Assembly (NCBI GenBank): GCA_036872755.1
Contig: JAVHNS010000004.1
Location: 1,922,001 to 1,986,000 of the forward strand
From: Orbilia blumenaviensis
Taxonomy: Eukaryota; Ascomycota; Orbiliomycetes; Orbiliales; Orbiliaceae
Reading direction: 5' to 3'
Length of the DNA stretch: 64,000 bases
Notes under the pieces: generated by a model
Told to the model about the DNA's origin: nothing
Databases searched by the model: none
The model's input: the letters and a program-made list of their open reading frames with translations, nothing else
Translations under genes and position numbers: made by a program
Part shown: one piece after another, positions 21,712-33,674 of the stretch
Numbering within the stretch: position 1 is the first letter of the stretch
Layout of the letters: each line of letters begins with the position of its first letter

Positions 21712-23572
21712 ATGGCGCAAAAACGAGGGTTCGAGTCCACGGGGAACGCTGGTGATGGTGGGCCGCCGCGCAAGTTTACCCATCGGAGTACGTCTACTAT
21801 TTTCCGTGGTAGCATTTGGAAGGAAAATTGGGGAGATTGGAAAGGGACTGACCCGGTGATTGTGGTTTTTGGGGAGGCGTTTAGGGCCTGTGACGGACTA
21901 TGGATCCTCGCTCGCGAGATGGATATTCGACAGACGGCTGGACTTCAGGCCGCATTGTCAGGCCGGGAGTTCATTTGCAGAGGAAGGAACCTATCTTAAA
22001 GAGGTGCGGTGATGACGACGACGCCGACGATAATTGGATACAACAATAGATCCATGTCATGCTGACATTTGCTGGTGCTGTACAGTTGCTGCCATCGATC
22101 GGTGCGACGACAAATGTGGTCGCTCAGATTCCCATTCGCCATATTCATGCCTCCCTGAACAAGATAAAACATCCCATTAATATGGTGAAGGTGGGTGGTA
22201 TTGGAGGCGTTCAATGGAGGGTAATGCGATGACAGATGGCTGATTTCCCCCTTGTATTTAGTGGACACCTGAGGGTCGTAGGCTGCTTACTGGGTCGAGC
22301 AGTGGTGAATTCACGTTATGGAATGGCATGGGCTTTAACTTTGAAACGATCATGCAGGTATGGCAAACCATATGACAGTGGATATAACAATGGCAGTAAA
22401 CTGATTGGAAATCTGTGAAGGCCCATGACAGTGCAATCCGAGCACTGGAATACTCGCATGGTGCGGACTGGTTACTATCAGGAGACCAGGACGGTATCGT
22501 CAAGTACTGGCAGACAAACTTCAACAACGTCAAAGTTCTGCAGGCGCACGATAGTCCCGTGAGAGATGTTTCGTTCTGTCCCACGGACGCCAAGTTCGTA
22601 ACGGCTTCTGATGATGGCACCCTAAAGATTTGGAACTTTGGCGAGGGAGAAGAGGAGAGGATACTTACTGGACACGGATGGGACGTCAAGTCGGCGGACT
22701 GGCATCCGTACAAAGGATTGATAGTGTCTGGGTCGAAGGATCATCTTGTCAAGCTATGGGACCCTCGGTCGGCTAGGTGCCTCACGACTCTGCATGGTCA
22801 CAAGAACACGGTATCAAGAGTCAGGTTTCAACCTTCACAAGGTAATCTACTGGCTACATCTGGCCGAGATATGACGATCAGAATATTCGATCTACGGACA
22901 ATGAAAGATCTTTGCATTTTACGAGACCATGAGAAAGAAGTCTCGTCCCTGGCATGGCACCCAACGATTCCGTCGCTTCTTAGCAGCGGCTCACTCGATG
23001 GTTCCGTCAGGCATTTTGTGCTTGATGAGCTATCAGCCTCGACTGGTGGCAGCGTGAGCGTTGTGAGAGCAGCGGTATCGGTCCCCCACGCTCATGAGAA
23101 CGCTGTGTGGTCGATGGAGTACCATCCGCTGGGACATATATTGTGTACGGGATCTAATGACCGTAGTACAAGGTTCTGGGGACGCCCAAGAGTAGGAGAG
23201 GTCGAGTCTTTCACTGAGAGACAATACACTGGAGAGGGTTCGTATGATTCCAGAAATGCAGGTGATAATAAGGGCAAGAAGAAGCATCAGCCGAAGGAAG
23301 AAGAGGAGGAAGCAGACGATGATGATTATTTGGTAGACCAGCAGATGCCGGTTCTTGGAGCAGGGCCGACGCCCATCCCCCAAATGGGCAACATGCCTCC
23401 ATTCCCGCCAGGTATGGATTTGGGAGGTGCGCTTCCTGGATTACCGGGTCTGCCAGGACTTGTTTTCCCCCCGCCTCTGCCACCGCCGCCACCACATGGG
23501 TTCGATCCGACGTTAGCGGTATTGGCCGCCATGCAGCAGCAGCAGCACCAGAACCAGATGCCGCGGCAGTAG
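21712..23572 (+). CDS. PFS2: Pfs2/WDR33 polyadenylation factor subunit (WD40)
   Basis: Five exons: 21712-21787, 21885-22003, 22086-22190, 22262-22357 and 22421-23572, giving 515 residues. Pfs2 is the WD40 scaffold of the cleavage and polyadenylation factor that recognises the poly(A) signal in pre-mRNA. The second exon is read in a frame different from the long open frame over the first intron, and gives [18 protein letters not shown], the conserved N-terminal signature. Then come [43 protein letters not shown] and WD repeats to about residue 400 ([50 protein letters not shown] and others). The C-terminal tail is acidic and then Gly/Pro/Met-rich, ending in a Gln/His tract. Identification is strong. 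Confidence 0.96.
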
Positions 23573-24259
23573 TTTTGATTGGTATATTCTCGGGCTTGGA
23601 TGCTGCAGCGCTAGGACGGAGGGATGTGAGATATCGTAATTAGAATAATATGGCTGGCTACAAAAACGGGCGTTCCTTAGGCGTTTTTTTTACAACGACA
23701 CGAAATTCAATACCCTGTGTACTATACAACCTCACTCTTGTCCATTACTCCTTCTGCTGCTGATATATTTCATCTTCTACTTACTACGACTTCCCATTTT
23801 GAATATTATCTCATCCCGTCGGTTCATATTCTAATTCTCCCGGCTGCGATTGGTCCAAGCTAGTAATTAATTTATGCAACCCAATTGTCGGATCTAAAAT
23901 TTCTCCGTCATCGGCATCCCGCTGCCGGGAATTTCCAGTTCGGCATGCCGACCACTCTCACCAAATGGTTGGGCCGCCGAATTTTTCGGGCTTTTGGTGG
24001 TAATAACAACTTAACCGGCGCCCAACAAATTAAATCCCACGTATCAGCACCGCCGCCAATTGAAAGCAATTGCGTTCAGACGAGGAGTCCTGCCACTGAC
24101 AGCCTTATCCCCCGTCGTCGACGACATCAACAACCTCATCATCTCCGTCATCATCTGCCTCAATCTCTGCTCAGGATTGTCGACCTCCTCCCTTCCGGTT
24201 TCCTTTCCTTCCTCCGACTCCGGCCTTCTACTTCTTCTTCTCCACCTTCCGATATCACG
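23573..24259. other. PFS2-PDA1 spacer
   Basis: Holds the 3' UTR of PFS2 and promoter/leader of PDA1. The PDA1 frame stays open upstream of its ATG to about 23885, but the translated sequence is Ser/Arg/His-rich and not protein-like. No gene seen. Confidence 0.5.
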
Positions 24260-25891
24260 ATGCTGGCGTCACAATCCCGCAAGGCGGCTCTGAACGCCTT
24301 CCGAAGCTCCTCCCGAAAACCGCTCGTCGCTGCCCTCTCTGCACGGAGCGTATCGGTCGACGCGACGGCAAGCCAGGATGCCCAGGCTCCAGAGGTACGA
24401 TATACCCCTCTATTCCGTAAACGGATTATCTTCACTCGAGAGGGAAATATATACTAAATCTAGACCGCCGGTGGCTTTCGTTTTCATATAGGACCCGGAC
24501 AAGCCCTTCACTATCAAACTTCTTTCCCAGAGCTTCGATGCCTATAACATTGAACCTCCATCGTTAGATTTCGTCACCACCAAGAATGAACTCATCAACA
24601 TGTACAATGATATGGCAGCCGTCAGGTACGTCTATATGGAAAGAAAGAAGAAAATAACCCTTATCACCAAATCATTACGTCACAACCAATCGGAAAAACA
24701 AAAAATAAAATACTATATCGAGAGACTAATCGCTCATTGTAATTTTTATTATATGATATAGACGTATGGAGTTCGCCGCCGACAGACTCTACAAGGAACG
24801 CAAAATCCGTGGTTTCTGCCATCTCTCTGTCGGCCAGGAAGCTGTTGCCGTCGGTATGGAAAAGGCAATTACTCCAGACGATCAAGTAATCACCTCCTAC
24901 CGTTGTCACGGCTTCGCATACATGCGTGGTGCCTCCGTCAAGTCTGTTATCGCTGAGCTCCTCGGCCGACGCGAAGGTATTGCATACGGCAAGGGAGGTT
25001 CCATGCACATGTTTGCCAAGTCGTTCTACGGTGGCAATGGTATCGTCGGTGCGCAGGTCCCAGTCGGTGCGGGTATTGGATTTGCCATGAAGTATTTGGG
25101 ACGACCAAACGTCACTTTTGCGCTTTACGGTGATGGTGCAGCGAATCAGGGACAGGTCTTTGAGGCGTTCAATATGTCTAAATTGTGGAATATTCCAGTC
25201 GTTTTCTGCTGTGAAAGTAGGTTTTTTTCCCCTTTACTATCAAAACCTCACATACACCAGATTACGTGTATGGATGAAAATGCTGACGGACTGTTTTAAT
25301 TAGACAACAAGTACGGTATGGGTACGTCTGCAGCACGAAGCAGCGCGCTGACAGAGTACCACCAGCGTGGACAGTACATCCCCGGTTTGAAGGTCAATGG
25401 TATGGACGTCCTGGCGGTTAAGCAGGCTTGTGCTTGGGCGAAGGAATACACCACCAGCGGAAAGGGACCTCTTGTTATGGAATTCCTCACTTACCGATAT
25501 GGAGGTCACTCCATGTCTGATCCTGGTACTTCTTACAGAGTACGCTCAACCCCTTCCCATCTATTTTCTAAGGTTTTATTAGGTTGAAATTGCAATACTG
25601 ACGTTTTGAACCCAGACCCGTGACGAAGTTTCGTGGATGCGAACCAACCAAGACGCCATCGCCGGCCTCCGCACCCGACTTCTGGACTGGGGTGTCGCTA
25701 CCGAGGAGGAGATCAAGGAGTTGGACAAGAAGGTCAAGGATGCCGTCGACCCCGAGGTCGCTGCCGCCGAAGCTGCTCCGGTTCCTGATAACACCCGAAA
25801 GGTCCTCTTCGAGGATATCTACACCCGTGGATCCGAGCCCGATTGGTTGCGTGGAAGGACTGCTGAGGAGACTTATTACTATAAGGAATAA
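24260..25891 (+). CDS. PDA1: Pyruvate dehydrogenase E1 component, alpha subunit
   Basis: Five exons: 24260-24394, 24492-24625, 24762-25216, 25304-25539 and 25616-25891, giving 411 residues, the usual family length. The mitochondrial matrix enzyme decarboxylates pyruvate using thiamine diphosphate within the pyruvate dehydrogenase complex. Residues 1-35 form a basic Ser/Ala-rich mitochondrial presequence. Seen: [34 protein letters not shown], the thiamine-diphosphate motif GDGAANQGQ (213-221), and the phosphorylation loop [14 protein letters not shown] (about 307-320), where conserved Ser residues are targets of the regulatory kinase. The 136-base second intron lies inside the Arg of VRRMEF. 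Identification is very strong. Confidence 0.98.
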
Positions 25892-26204
25892 ATAGGGTGC
25901 AAAAGGGCCAGATGTTTGACTCGGTAGTAATATGTTAAAACTGCCCAGGGCTACCTTTATTTATTCCCGTTTTTATTCTAAGGAGGGTGGCGGCTGATAT
26001 TTGTTATTTGCATCCGAGTATTATTCTTGTATCATGAACTCGGGAGGGCTGATAACTGTCCGCTTCTTCCAGTTTTTCTTGAAGTTCCTCCATCTTTTTT
26101 CTTTCGGTCGTAGTAGTAGACGCGCTGTACATAGAGAAACCTAGGGCCTAGGATGAGACGTGGGAAGTTGATGATTCGTTTCTTCAAATGTCGATATTAG
26201 GTCC

Positions 26205-26224
26205 TTTTTTTTTTTTTTTTTTTT
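26205..26224 (+). repeat. Poly-T run
   Basis: About 20 consecutive T downstream of PDA1. Confidence 0.9.
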
Positions 26225-26252
26225 GTAGTCATGGCCATAAAACAAAAATATG

Positions 26253-26275
26253 GAAAGGGGAAAGGGGAAAGGGGA
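26253..26275 (+). repeat. GGGGAAA tandem repeat
   Basis: About three copies of a 7-base purine unit (GAAAGGGGAAAGGGGAAAGGGG). Confidence 0.8.
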
Positions 26276-27131
26276 ATAGAATCATAAACAAAAAGCACTT
26301 AGAATTGATGTTTTAAACGCTTGGTTCTTGATATGCATACAACCGAGGATGGGGTTTTAAATTTTGGACTTAGTCACGGGTAGTACCGAGGTAGGACCCA
26401 GCGCAGCCTGGTTTTTTTGGTTGCGTCACTGTGGTCTTGCAATCACACACCCGGCCGGCAGAAGTTCTTGTCATGCATGCATGTTGTACCTGTGCATGAG
26501 GTACCGAACACGCTAGAAAAATAGAAGAAGAAAAGTTATAGCGTCGAAGAACTTGAGAGTTTGAATCAGTCGGAGAAATTCCAAATCGATAGTGTTAAAT
26601 GGGTTTAATCGGTCTGTTTGTTCAAAGAAGTGTCGTTATAGTCCTGTCCTGTCCTGTCTACAAACCACAAATAGATGTATATATATCCGCAGAACTAAAG
26701 GGAAAGAAAGAAAAGGAAGAGACCTGCAAAATGCATGCGACTAACAAGAGAGTTCTTTTGAAAGGTACACTGGAAAGGTGGAGGAGAAGAGAAGGGAGAG
26801 AAGGAAGGAAGGAGAAAGGGTGCATGTTTTGGGGAAAAGTAATCGGGATATTAGAAACTAACTTCGGACGAGAGGAAAGCTTTAAGAGAAACCAAAAAAA
26901 AATAACGACATACAAGAATTATGACAATGGAAGACAAATTATTTCATGCCAAAAAGAAAACCGAAAGAGAAGAAAAAGGAAATACGTGATAGAAACACCC
27001 AGCCGCGACCCACACTTTTATATAAGTACGTACCCAAAGAATACAAGCAAGGGAAAAAATGGTCTTGTAAACCAGCCTCAACTAAGCAGAACACAGGAAA
27101 GAATAAAAAATCCAAGATATAATCATCAACA

Positions 27132-28957
27132 TCAATCAACGCTTGCAAATAAATCAACGGCTACGTTTACCAATGCTACAAGGATCTCGACGGCAATGAG
27201 GATAATAACCACCCATTCTAGTCGTTCGCCTTGGGAGTGTGATAGCTGTTCCTTTAACATTTGGAGCTAGAAAAAAGAGGTGTTAGCAAGTGGTTTAGAT
27301 CAGATATGGTGTCCTTGTTGAACTTACCAAATCGCTGATAACATCTAGTCTCTGATTCAACAAAGATACCCGCTGGTTTATTTCAAGATATGAACGTGCA
27401 GCTTGGTAGATTGGCTCCAGTTGTGGCTCAGCCCACATCAATTCCGGAGAGTCCATGACACTACCTTGCAGATTGATGTTGATCCGCAGAATGAAGAGGT
27501 CGCCAATGTGCATCATGATTTTTCGCCTGCTCATCCGGACTTTACCCGTCAATGCGACGTCTTGGGGGATTGACTTCGTGTCTTCGATGGTGTTATCGAC
27601 TAAATCTTCATATCTTTATAGGAATCGTGTTAGTATATTTGCCAGACAGTTTAGAGGTATAATGTGGGATATTTTAAAACATACAACGAAATCTTCACAG
27701 ACTGCGCAATGGCATGACTGATGCTCAACTTGACCATATAACTGCTTCCCGCGCTCAATGTGATGAAATCGTTGTAAATACGCGGCTGGTATGAGCTAGT
27801 GACATAGAAATTGAAATTTTCAACTTGTACGTCCTCCTCTCCCAGCTTTTCCATTTCGAACTTGGCAATATCTTTCAGGAATCTCTTTTCTTCCTGTAGT
27901 GTCATACCCCAGATCACTACGACACCATATTCGAACAGGAAGATCTCCGGTGTGATTAGATGTGTATCTACGAAGGAAAGGGCGTCGCTGGCGTCTGGAT
28001 TTCGTTCGAGAGTGGGACTATCGGGACCAACTACAGCAGTAGGAGCGGATTCGGACATTTGCAGTTCCTGGAAGTCAATCAAGTCCTGCTCTGTCTGCTC
28101 TCGCACTCGCTTCTGGTATAAATACGAAAAAGGCGTGTAGATACATTCGTCGAATTGCTTTGGATTGGAGCCTCTAGTTGTAGCTTTCGACTTCAGGAAT
28201 TTCATCAGCCCTTCCATATTGTACTTCCCGGCGGTACAGTAAGCAGTGGTGCGGGGCAAGTGGGCACGTTCTGCTTTGCCTAGGCGTTCGGCATCCCGTC
28301 GAGCAGTAGAATCCTTTATCCGGGTGACCTGGGAGTAGACATCCCTGCCAGATTCCTCGTCACCTTCGCCATCATCGGGAGCCGGTAAGAGTTTGAGCTT
28401 CTGAATGTTCTTTGTGGTTCTCTGCGGGCCTATTTTGCCACCGGGAGCACCATTGCCGATTGATTTGGAGAGGGTGTGAGTGCCCAGGCTGGCGATAGCC
28501 TTTCGTTTTAGTCTGCCTTCGGATTCGAGCTGTGATCTGTACAATTGGAAAGAGGGAGAAATGAAAAAAAGTTAGATAATGCCAGTTAAGATAAGATTGT
28601 CATGCCACTGATGCAATGAAGAGGGGAAGCCTGTCTGATTAACGCTGGCGATGTAGCAGACGTCATGATGTATGTGTAATGTATATGTAGGTATGGGTTG
28701 GCAGGCAAGGCAAGCAACATGCAGGTTCTTCCTAGAACCGATCAAAACAGTTTTTCATGTGAAGCTGCCTTGGAAAGACCGTCTGAAAAGTAGTAAGAAG
28801 AATTGCAATGCGCAAACCTACATGTGCATGTGGAAAATGAAATTCCTAACCTGTGAAAGTTTCTGTGAAGATCTTGGCTTGTTGGCGGGAAGGAGGATGA
28901 GGACGATGGAGCGGGAGCGGCCTCGAGGTCGGGAATGAGAGTGCCTGGTGATCCCAT
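27132..28957 (-). CDS. RMD1: Rmd1/DUF155-family protein with C-terminal membrane anchor
   Basis: Four exons on the minus strand: 28957-28851, 28536-27685, 27613-27328 and 27266-27132, giving 459 residues. The first intron is long for this locus (314 bases). The N terminus is Ser/Pro-rich, with a basic SQLESEGRLKRKA segment. Residues about 140-400 form the DUF155 (Rmd1/RMND1/Sif2) domain: TAYCTAGKYNMEGLMKFL, FLFEYGVVVIWGM, SYMVKLSISHAIAQSVKISLYED and VDNTIEDTKSIPQDVALTGK. The C terminus has a helix (VSLLNQRLDVISDLLQMLKEQL) and a single membrane span (WVVIILIAVEILVALVNVAVDLF), as in the family. Yeast Rmd1 is needed for sporulation; mammalian RMND1 supports mitochondrial translation. Which role applies here is unknown. 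Confidence 0.93.
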
Positions 28958-29046
28958 GATGCCAATGGTAGCAGTCTATCCTTTTCCTTTTATTATTTTA
29001 TTCTCCGAGGTGGGAGTGGAGATGAAGACCGTGCGACAGTGAACGT

Positions 29047-29083
29047 TGATGTCGATGCCGATGTCGATGTCGATGTTGATATC
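29047..29083 (+). repeat. GATGTC hexamer repeat
   Basis: Six imperfect copies (GATGTCGATGCCGATGTC and similar) near the RMD1 start, probably in its promoter or leader. Confidence 0.8.
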
Positions 29084-30979
29084 AACGGAGTGAAGTGGTG
29101 TGGTGTGGGTGTGGGTGTTGTTGTTGAGAGAGCGAGAGAAGGAACGGAGAAGGTCTGGACGTGTTCTGGCGAGGAATTCTGGCAGGGCAGGTATTGTAGT
29201 ACTGGCCGGGTGATGGTGATGACGATATTTCCGGACAGACAATTCAGAAATTCAATTCAATTCAGTTCAAAACCACTGAACCATGACATGCCATGCACCC
29301 AACAAGCCCGAAAATAAAAACCTCCAACAGGCTAGACAGGGCTGCCGGTAAGTACTATATACTTTCAGCAGTACCCGCAGGACCAACTAACGGATGAAGC
29401 GACTAGTGCGACGGAACTTCCTAGTGTAGGCCGGGAAGATACCAGCAATGGCCAATGGCCCATGCATTATTTTCTCTCTTGGTATCGGGGGAGCGAACAA
29501 GTGTCCGCCGGCACGCTGTGTTCGACTTGGACCTGCTGTTTCCGGCGGGCTTGTTCTCCAGCGACACGAATGACGGAAGGACCGTTTCGATCCTTTTTTC
29601 TCCCACTCTTCCATTGTGCATGTAGGTACATCCATACATTTATATATGCGCTATCCCCATTGTTCTCACTCGCATGCTTTGAATCCACCCACCTAAGCAC
29701 TTAACTTACTGACTTGGTGCTTGCTACAGGACTGACACTTAAGCAAGTGGTTGCAGACCAGCTGGCTTTGATGTCGATGCGTGTGTATGTACAGTGCGAT
29801 ACGCTCCTGTCCATCGCGCGCTATGAAATATTAGACTTGGGTATCCAGGGATATTATATTATCAGTTGCAATGATACCTCTGATTTATGATTTTATGATA
29901 TGATATGATATAGAAAATAAGTATTTGTATATCATATATAGGCATGGATCTATATCGGGAGGATATCTTGTATCAGAATCTTCACTTGGAGTGTTTCCTG
30001 ACTTACTTAAGCAGGCTTTATATATAGCCTGGCCAACCAGCTAATAATAACTGGCGCCCTGGCGGGTGGTGGGTAGTGGTGGCCAGGCCCCTCCTTCTCC
30101 TCCTCCTCTCATGCGGCAGCATCTGCATCCACATCCACATCAATACCTTGACCATCCAACTGGCCGACACGCACAGGCACAGGCATCCCAGTTCCCCCTC
30201 CTCTCGCTTCTCTCTCGCCTGAGCACGTCCCCTGGTCGTTCTCCAGCTGGCTAACCAGCAAGTACCACATACGACACACTTTTCTTTTGACCCAGAAGCT
30301 AGTATACTACTCAAGGAAGTAAGTCGGTCCCTAAAAACCCCTCGAGTCCACCCATACCTGGTACTGTCAATTCCGTGGTCGAAGAAGAAGAGGGAAAAAG
30401 AAGACAAAATTGTTTCCTATATAAAGACGCCCGTGTGCGACTCTGCTATCTGTGTATCTTATATTTCCTATTTTACTTCTACTTGTGCATGTATAGTATC
30501 AGATCTAGTCGAGGCTATTTCTTTTTTTATATATATGCTACCTACCAAGTATCTACATAGGTAGCCTACTATATATTCCATTCCATCTCTTCCCATCGAG
30601 GGGTACATACATACTACAGACATACATATTTTACTTTCCTACACCCCATCCACTTTCATAAATACCTTCCCGCTTTCAAATACTTATCAACTTACTTGGC
30701 TTACCTCTATACTACTTAAAGTACTCACCTACGTACATACCTACGTACCGACTTAAGTGCATACAGGGCTTGGGCTTGGTTTGACGGGTTACTAGTTCAA
30801 AGAACGGCATAATTTAATAAAGTTGAGAGGTTTGAGGGGTTCGCTGCTTCCGTCGACAACACTTTGTGCGTCGGTGCTGCAGCATTTTAACGTGGCTGGC
30901 TGGCTGAATTCCTCCCTCCCACCTTTTACGACCTGGCTATCCTCTACCTGCGTTACCTACGTTACCTTCCTCTCTCCCT

Positions 30980-31009
30980 GTCTCTGTCTCTGTCTCTGTC
31001 TCTGTCTCT
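30980..31009 (+). repeat. TCTCTG hexamer repeat
   Basis: About five copies of GTCTCT inside the pyrimidine-rich leader region of the F-box gene. Confidence 0.85.
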
Positions 31010-31675
31010 CCCTTTCTCTCCAACAACTCCGACCGATCTGATCTAACAACTGGGTATCAACTCCACTTCCACTCTCCCACTTTCATTCCATACTTCACAT
31101 ACGATACATAACATACTCTCCTCCCTCCTCCTGCTCCTGCTCCTCCCTCCCTCTCCTCATTCATCCATCATCTTCATCGACTCTATAACCACCATCATCA
31201 TTACCATCATCAAAACAATCACTATCCTTCCTTTCCTCTTATCCTTCTTTAGTTCCTTTCCCTTCCCTTCCCTTCCTTTCCTCCCTCCCGATTATCTCAT
31301 CTCGACTCCCGAAATCGCCTGACGACCACCCAATCCAGATCATCCACCTTCCGAGCTCTCCCCTGTCTCCTTCCCAACAGAGCTCGTTCGACCCCTTCCC
31401 TCCCGCCGTCTTTGTTCGGATCCCTTTTCTAATCGCAAACCAAAAACCCTCCCTATCCTTCCCTTCCCTCCCTCCTCTTCCTATCCCGTCTAGCCAGTGA
31501 CTTGGGTCGACGACGTCGCTTCCAACCCTTTTTTCTTCTCTTCTCTCTCGAACGCCTTTTGTCTCAGAATATCAATTTCGCACCCGGATATATCAAACCG
31601 CCTTCAAGCGATTCTTTTTTTCCTTTTCGGTTCCCGTCATAGTGAATGGGAGAAGCCTCAACTTTATAGCGTATT

Positions 31676-33674
31676 ATGTCGACAATACCTAGGAGTGACG
31701 AATCCGTTTCGTCTCCCCGTCCGTTACATACTCCTCGCCAAATGGTCTCCAATATATCAAACCTCCTCCCTTCGGCTCCCGCTAGCCCTCCTACTCCGGC
31801 TCCTAGTCCGACCCCGCAGATCCACCGCCTCCCTACCTGGTCGACGGCAAATGCTAGCGAGGATACATTTCTCCGAGATGCACGTCCACATTTCCTAAGA
31901 CTCGACACGTCGGAAAAGCAGAGATTCCTCGCTGAAATCCTTAACCTATGCGACTCACAGCAACTCAGCTTCGTCCTAAACTACGTCTCTCCGAGATTGA
32001 AGAAAGATCCCTTCAAGACGCTGCCGAACGAGCTTTGTCTCCGAGTCCTATCCTTTATAGATGATCCGAAAACACTAGCGAGGGCCTCTCAAGTCTCAAA
32101 ACAGTGGCATGCCTTATTGAACGATGATTTGACCTGGAAGAAGCTCTGCGAAAAGCATAGCTATCGTCGCTTAAGCAACCACAGCCCCTCGCAGGCTGCA
32201 GCTTTCCGGTCACAATCGATCGACCATCCTATGTCCGATCCAATCAGCCCGTCGCAAACCACTAAGAACTCCGGTTTCACCTCTGAAATCACCTCTCACT
32301 ACTCGTTACCGAGGAGGCGACCAAAGCCAATTAGTTATAAATCGCATTTCAAACAGAGATATATGGTTGAAACTGCATGGAGGAGCGGTGGAAAGGCCAT
32401 TGCAAGACATATTACACCGGATCAAGGAGTCGTCACATCCCTACACCTCACACCGAATTATATTGTCGTTGCTTTAGACAATGCGAAAATCCATGTTTTC
32501 GCTGAGGATGGACGTTTCCTTCGGACGTTGTCTGGGCACGTTATGGGCGTTTGGGCTATGGTCCCATGGGATGACGTGCTCGTCAGCGGTGGCTGCGACA
32601 GAGACGTCAGGGTTTGGAACATGGCCACTGGGTAATTTGCCATGTTCGCTATTCTATTTTGATGCCAATGTACTAACATCCTTCTAGTCAATGCAATCAG
32701 GTCTTGCGAGGCCATACATCGACGGTCCGATGCCTCAAAATGAGCGATTCAAAGACTGCCATCTCCGGGTCTCGAGACACAACTTTGCGAATCTGGGACA
32801 TCGAAAAGGGAGTTTGTCTCAATATTCTTGTTGGCCACCAGGCCAGCGTTCGATGTCTAGAAATCAGCGGAGACTATGTTGTTAGTGGCTCTTATGATAC
32901 AACAGCAAAGATTTGGAGTATTTCGCAAGGTGTCTGCCTGCGGACACTCACTGGCCATTTTAGCCAGATTTATGCCATCGCCTTTGATGGCCAGCGGATC
33001 GCCACAGGCTCCTTAGATACTTCCGTCCGTATTTGGGATGTCGAGTCCGGGTAAGTTTATTTTACCTTTTCCATTACCACTTCAGCAAAATGCTAATGAT
33101 TTCCAATAGTGCATGCCAGGCTATCCTTCAAGGGCATACATCCCTCGTTGGCCAACTTCAGATGCGCCAGAAGACATTAGTCACTGGGGGTTCGGATGGG
33201 TCCGTCCGAGTTTGGAGTTTGGATAAAATGCAATGTGTTCATCGTCTTGGTGCCCACGACAATAGTGTAACGTCGCTCCAGTTCGATGACACCCGCATCG
33301 TCAGCGGAGGCAGTGATGGTCGTGTTAAGATTTGGGATCTGAGAACCGGTGTACTAGTACGCGAGTTATCGAGCCCTGCTGAAGCAGTGTGGAGAGTCGC
33401 GTTTGAAGAAGAGAAGGCTGTCATCCTTGCTTCGAGAGGCGGTAGGACAACCATGGAGGTTCGTTGCCATCCCAAATTATTCTTTACACCCAACGGCTGT
33501 GAAAATACTAATATCGATGGCCCTATGCAGGTTTTCTCATTTTCGCCACCGCCAGAAGCCTTCGCTGAAGCCTACAGAGCTAGCAGTCCAACAGAATCCG
33601 ACACTATATATGATGATGTTCCAATGGAAGAAGTGGATATGAATACACAATTTGCTGCCTCGATGGACTCATAG
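31676..33674 (+). CDS. F-box/WD40 substrate receptor of SCF ubiquitin ligase (Cdc4/FWD-1 type)
   Basis: Four exons: 31676-32631, 32688-33050, 33110-33458 and 33531-33674, giving 603 residues. The last intron (33459-33530, GTTCGT...TACTAAT...ATGCAG) is 72 bases and in frame, so it could be retained; splicing joins TTMEVFSFSPP as expected for the family. SCF receptors bind Skp1 by the F-box and phosphorylated substrates by the WD40 propeller. Seen: a Pro/Ser-rich N terminus, an F-box at 111-158 (FKTLPNELCLRVLSFID, WHALLNDDLTWKKLC), and seven or more WD repeats from about 255 (LSGHVMGVWAMVPWDDVLVSGGCDRDVRVW, LRGHTSTVRC, LVGHQASVRC, LTGHFSQIYA, LQGHTSLVGQ). It is likely orthologous to Neurospora FWD-1 or fission yeast Pop1/Pop2; the choice between them is not certain. 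Confidence 0.93.

Larger units (their letters stand above)
25892..27131. other. Convergent 3' spacer
   Basis: Contains a poly-T run at 26205-26224, a GGGGAAA repeat and A/G-rich sequence. The long plus-strand frame over 26599-27270 is Lys/Arg-rich, lies partly antisense to the next gene's last exon, and is not supported. Confidence 0.5.
28958..31675. other. Long divergent regulatory region
   Basis: A 2.7-kb spacer between divergent genes with several short sequence repeats: GATGTC-type hexamers at 29047-29083, CTACGTAC/TACCTAC palindromic steps near 30710-30760, and a very pyrimidine-rich stretch from about 30960 to 31670 that is probably the transcribed leader of the F-box gene. No gene is supported. 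Confidence 0.5.

Noticed and set aside
23885..24259. Open frame in phase with PDA1 upstream of its ATG
   Set aside because: No ATG support and Ser/Arg/His-rich composition; the ATG at 24260 gives a normal mitochondrial presequence.
26599..27270. 223-codon plus-strand frame
   Set aside because: Lys/Arg/Asn-rich low-complexity composition and antisense to the well-supported last exon of the Rmd1-type gene.
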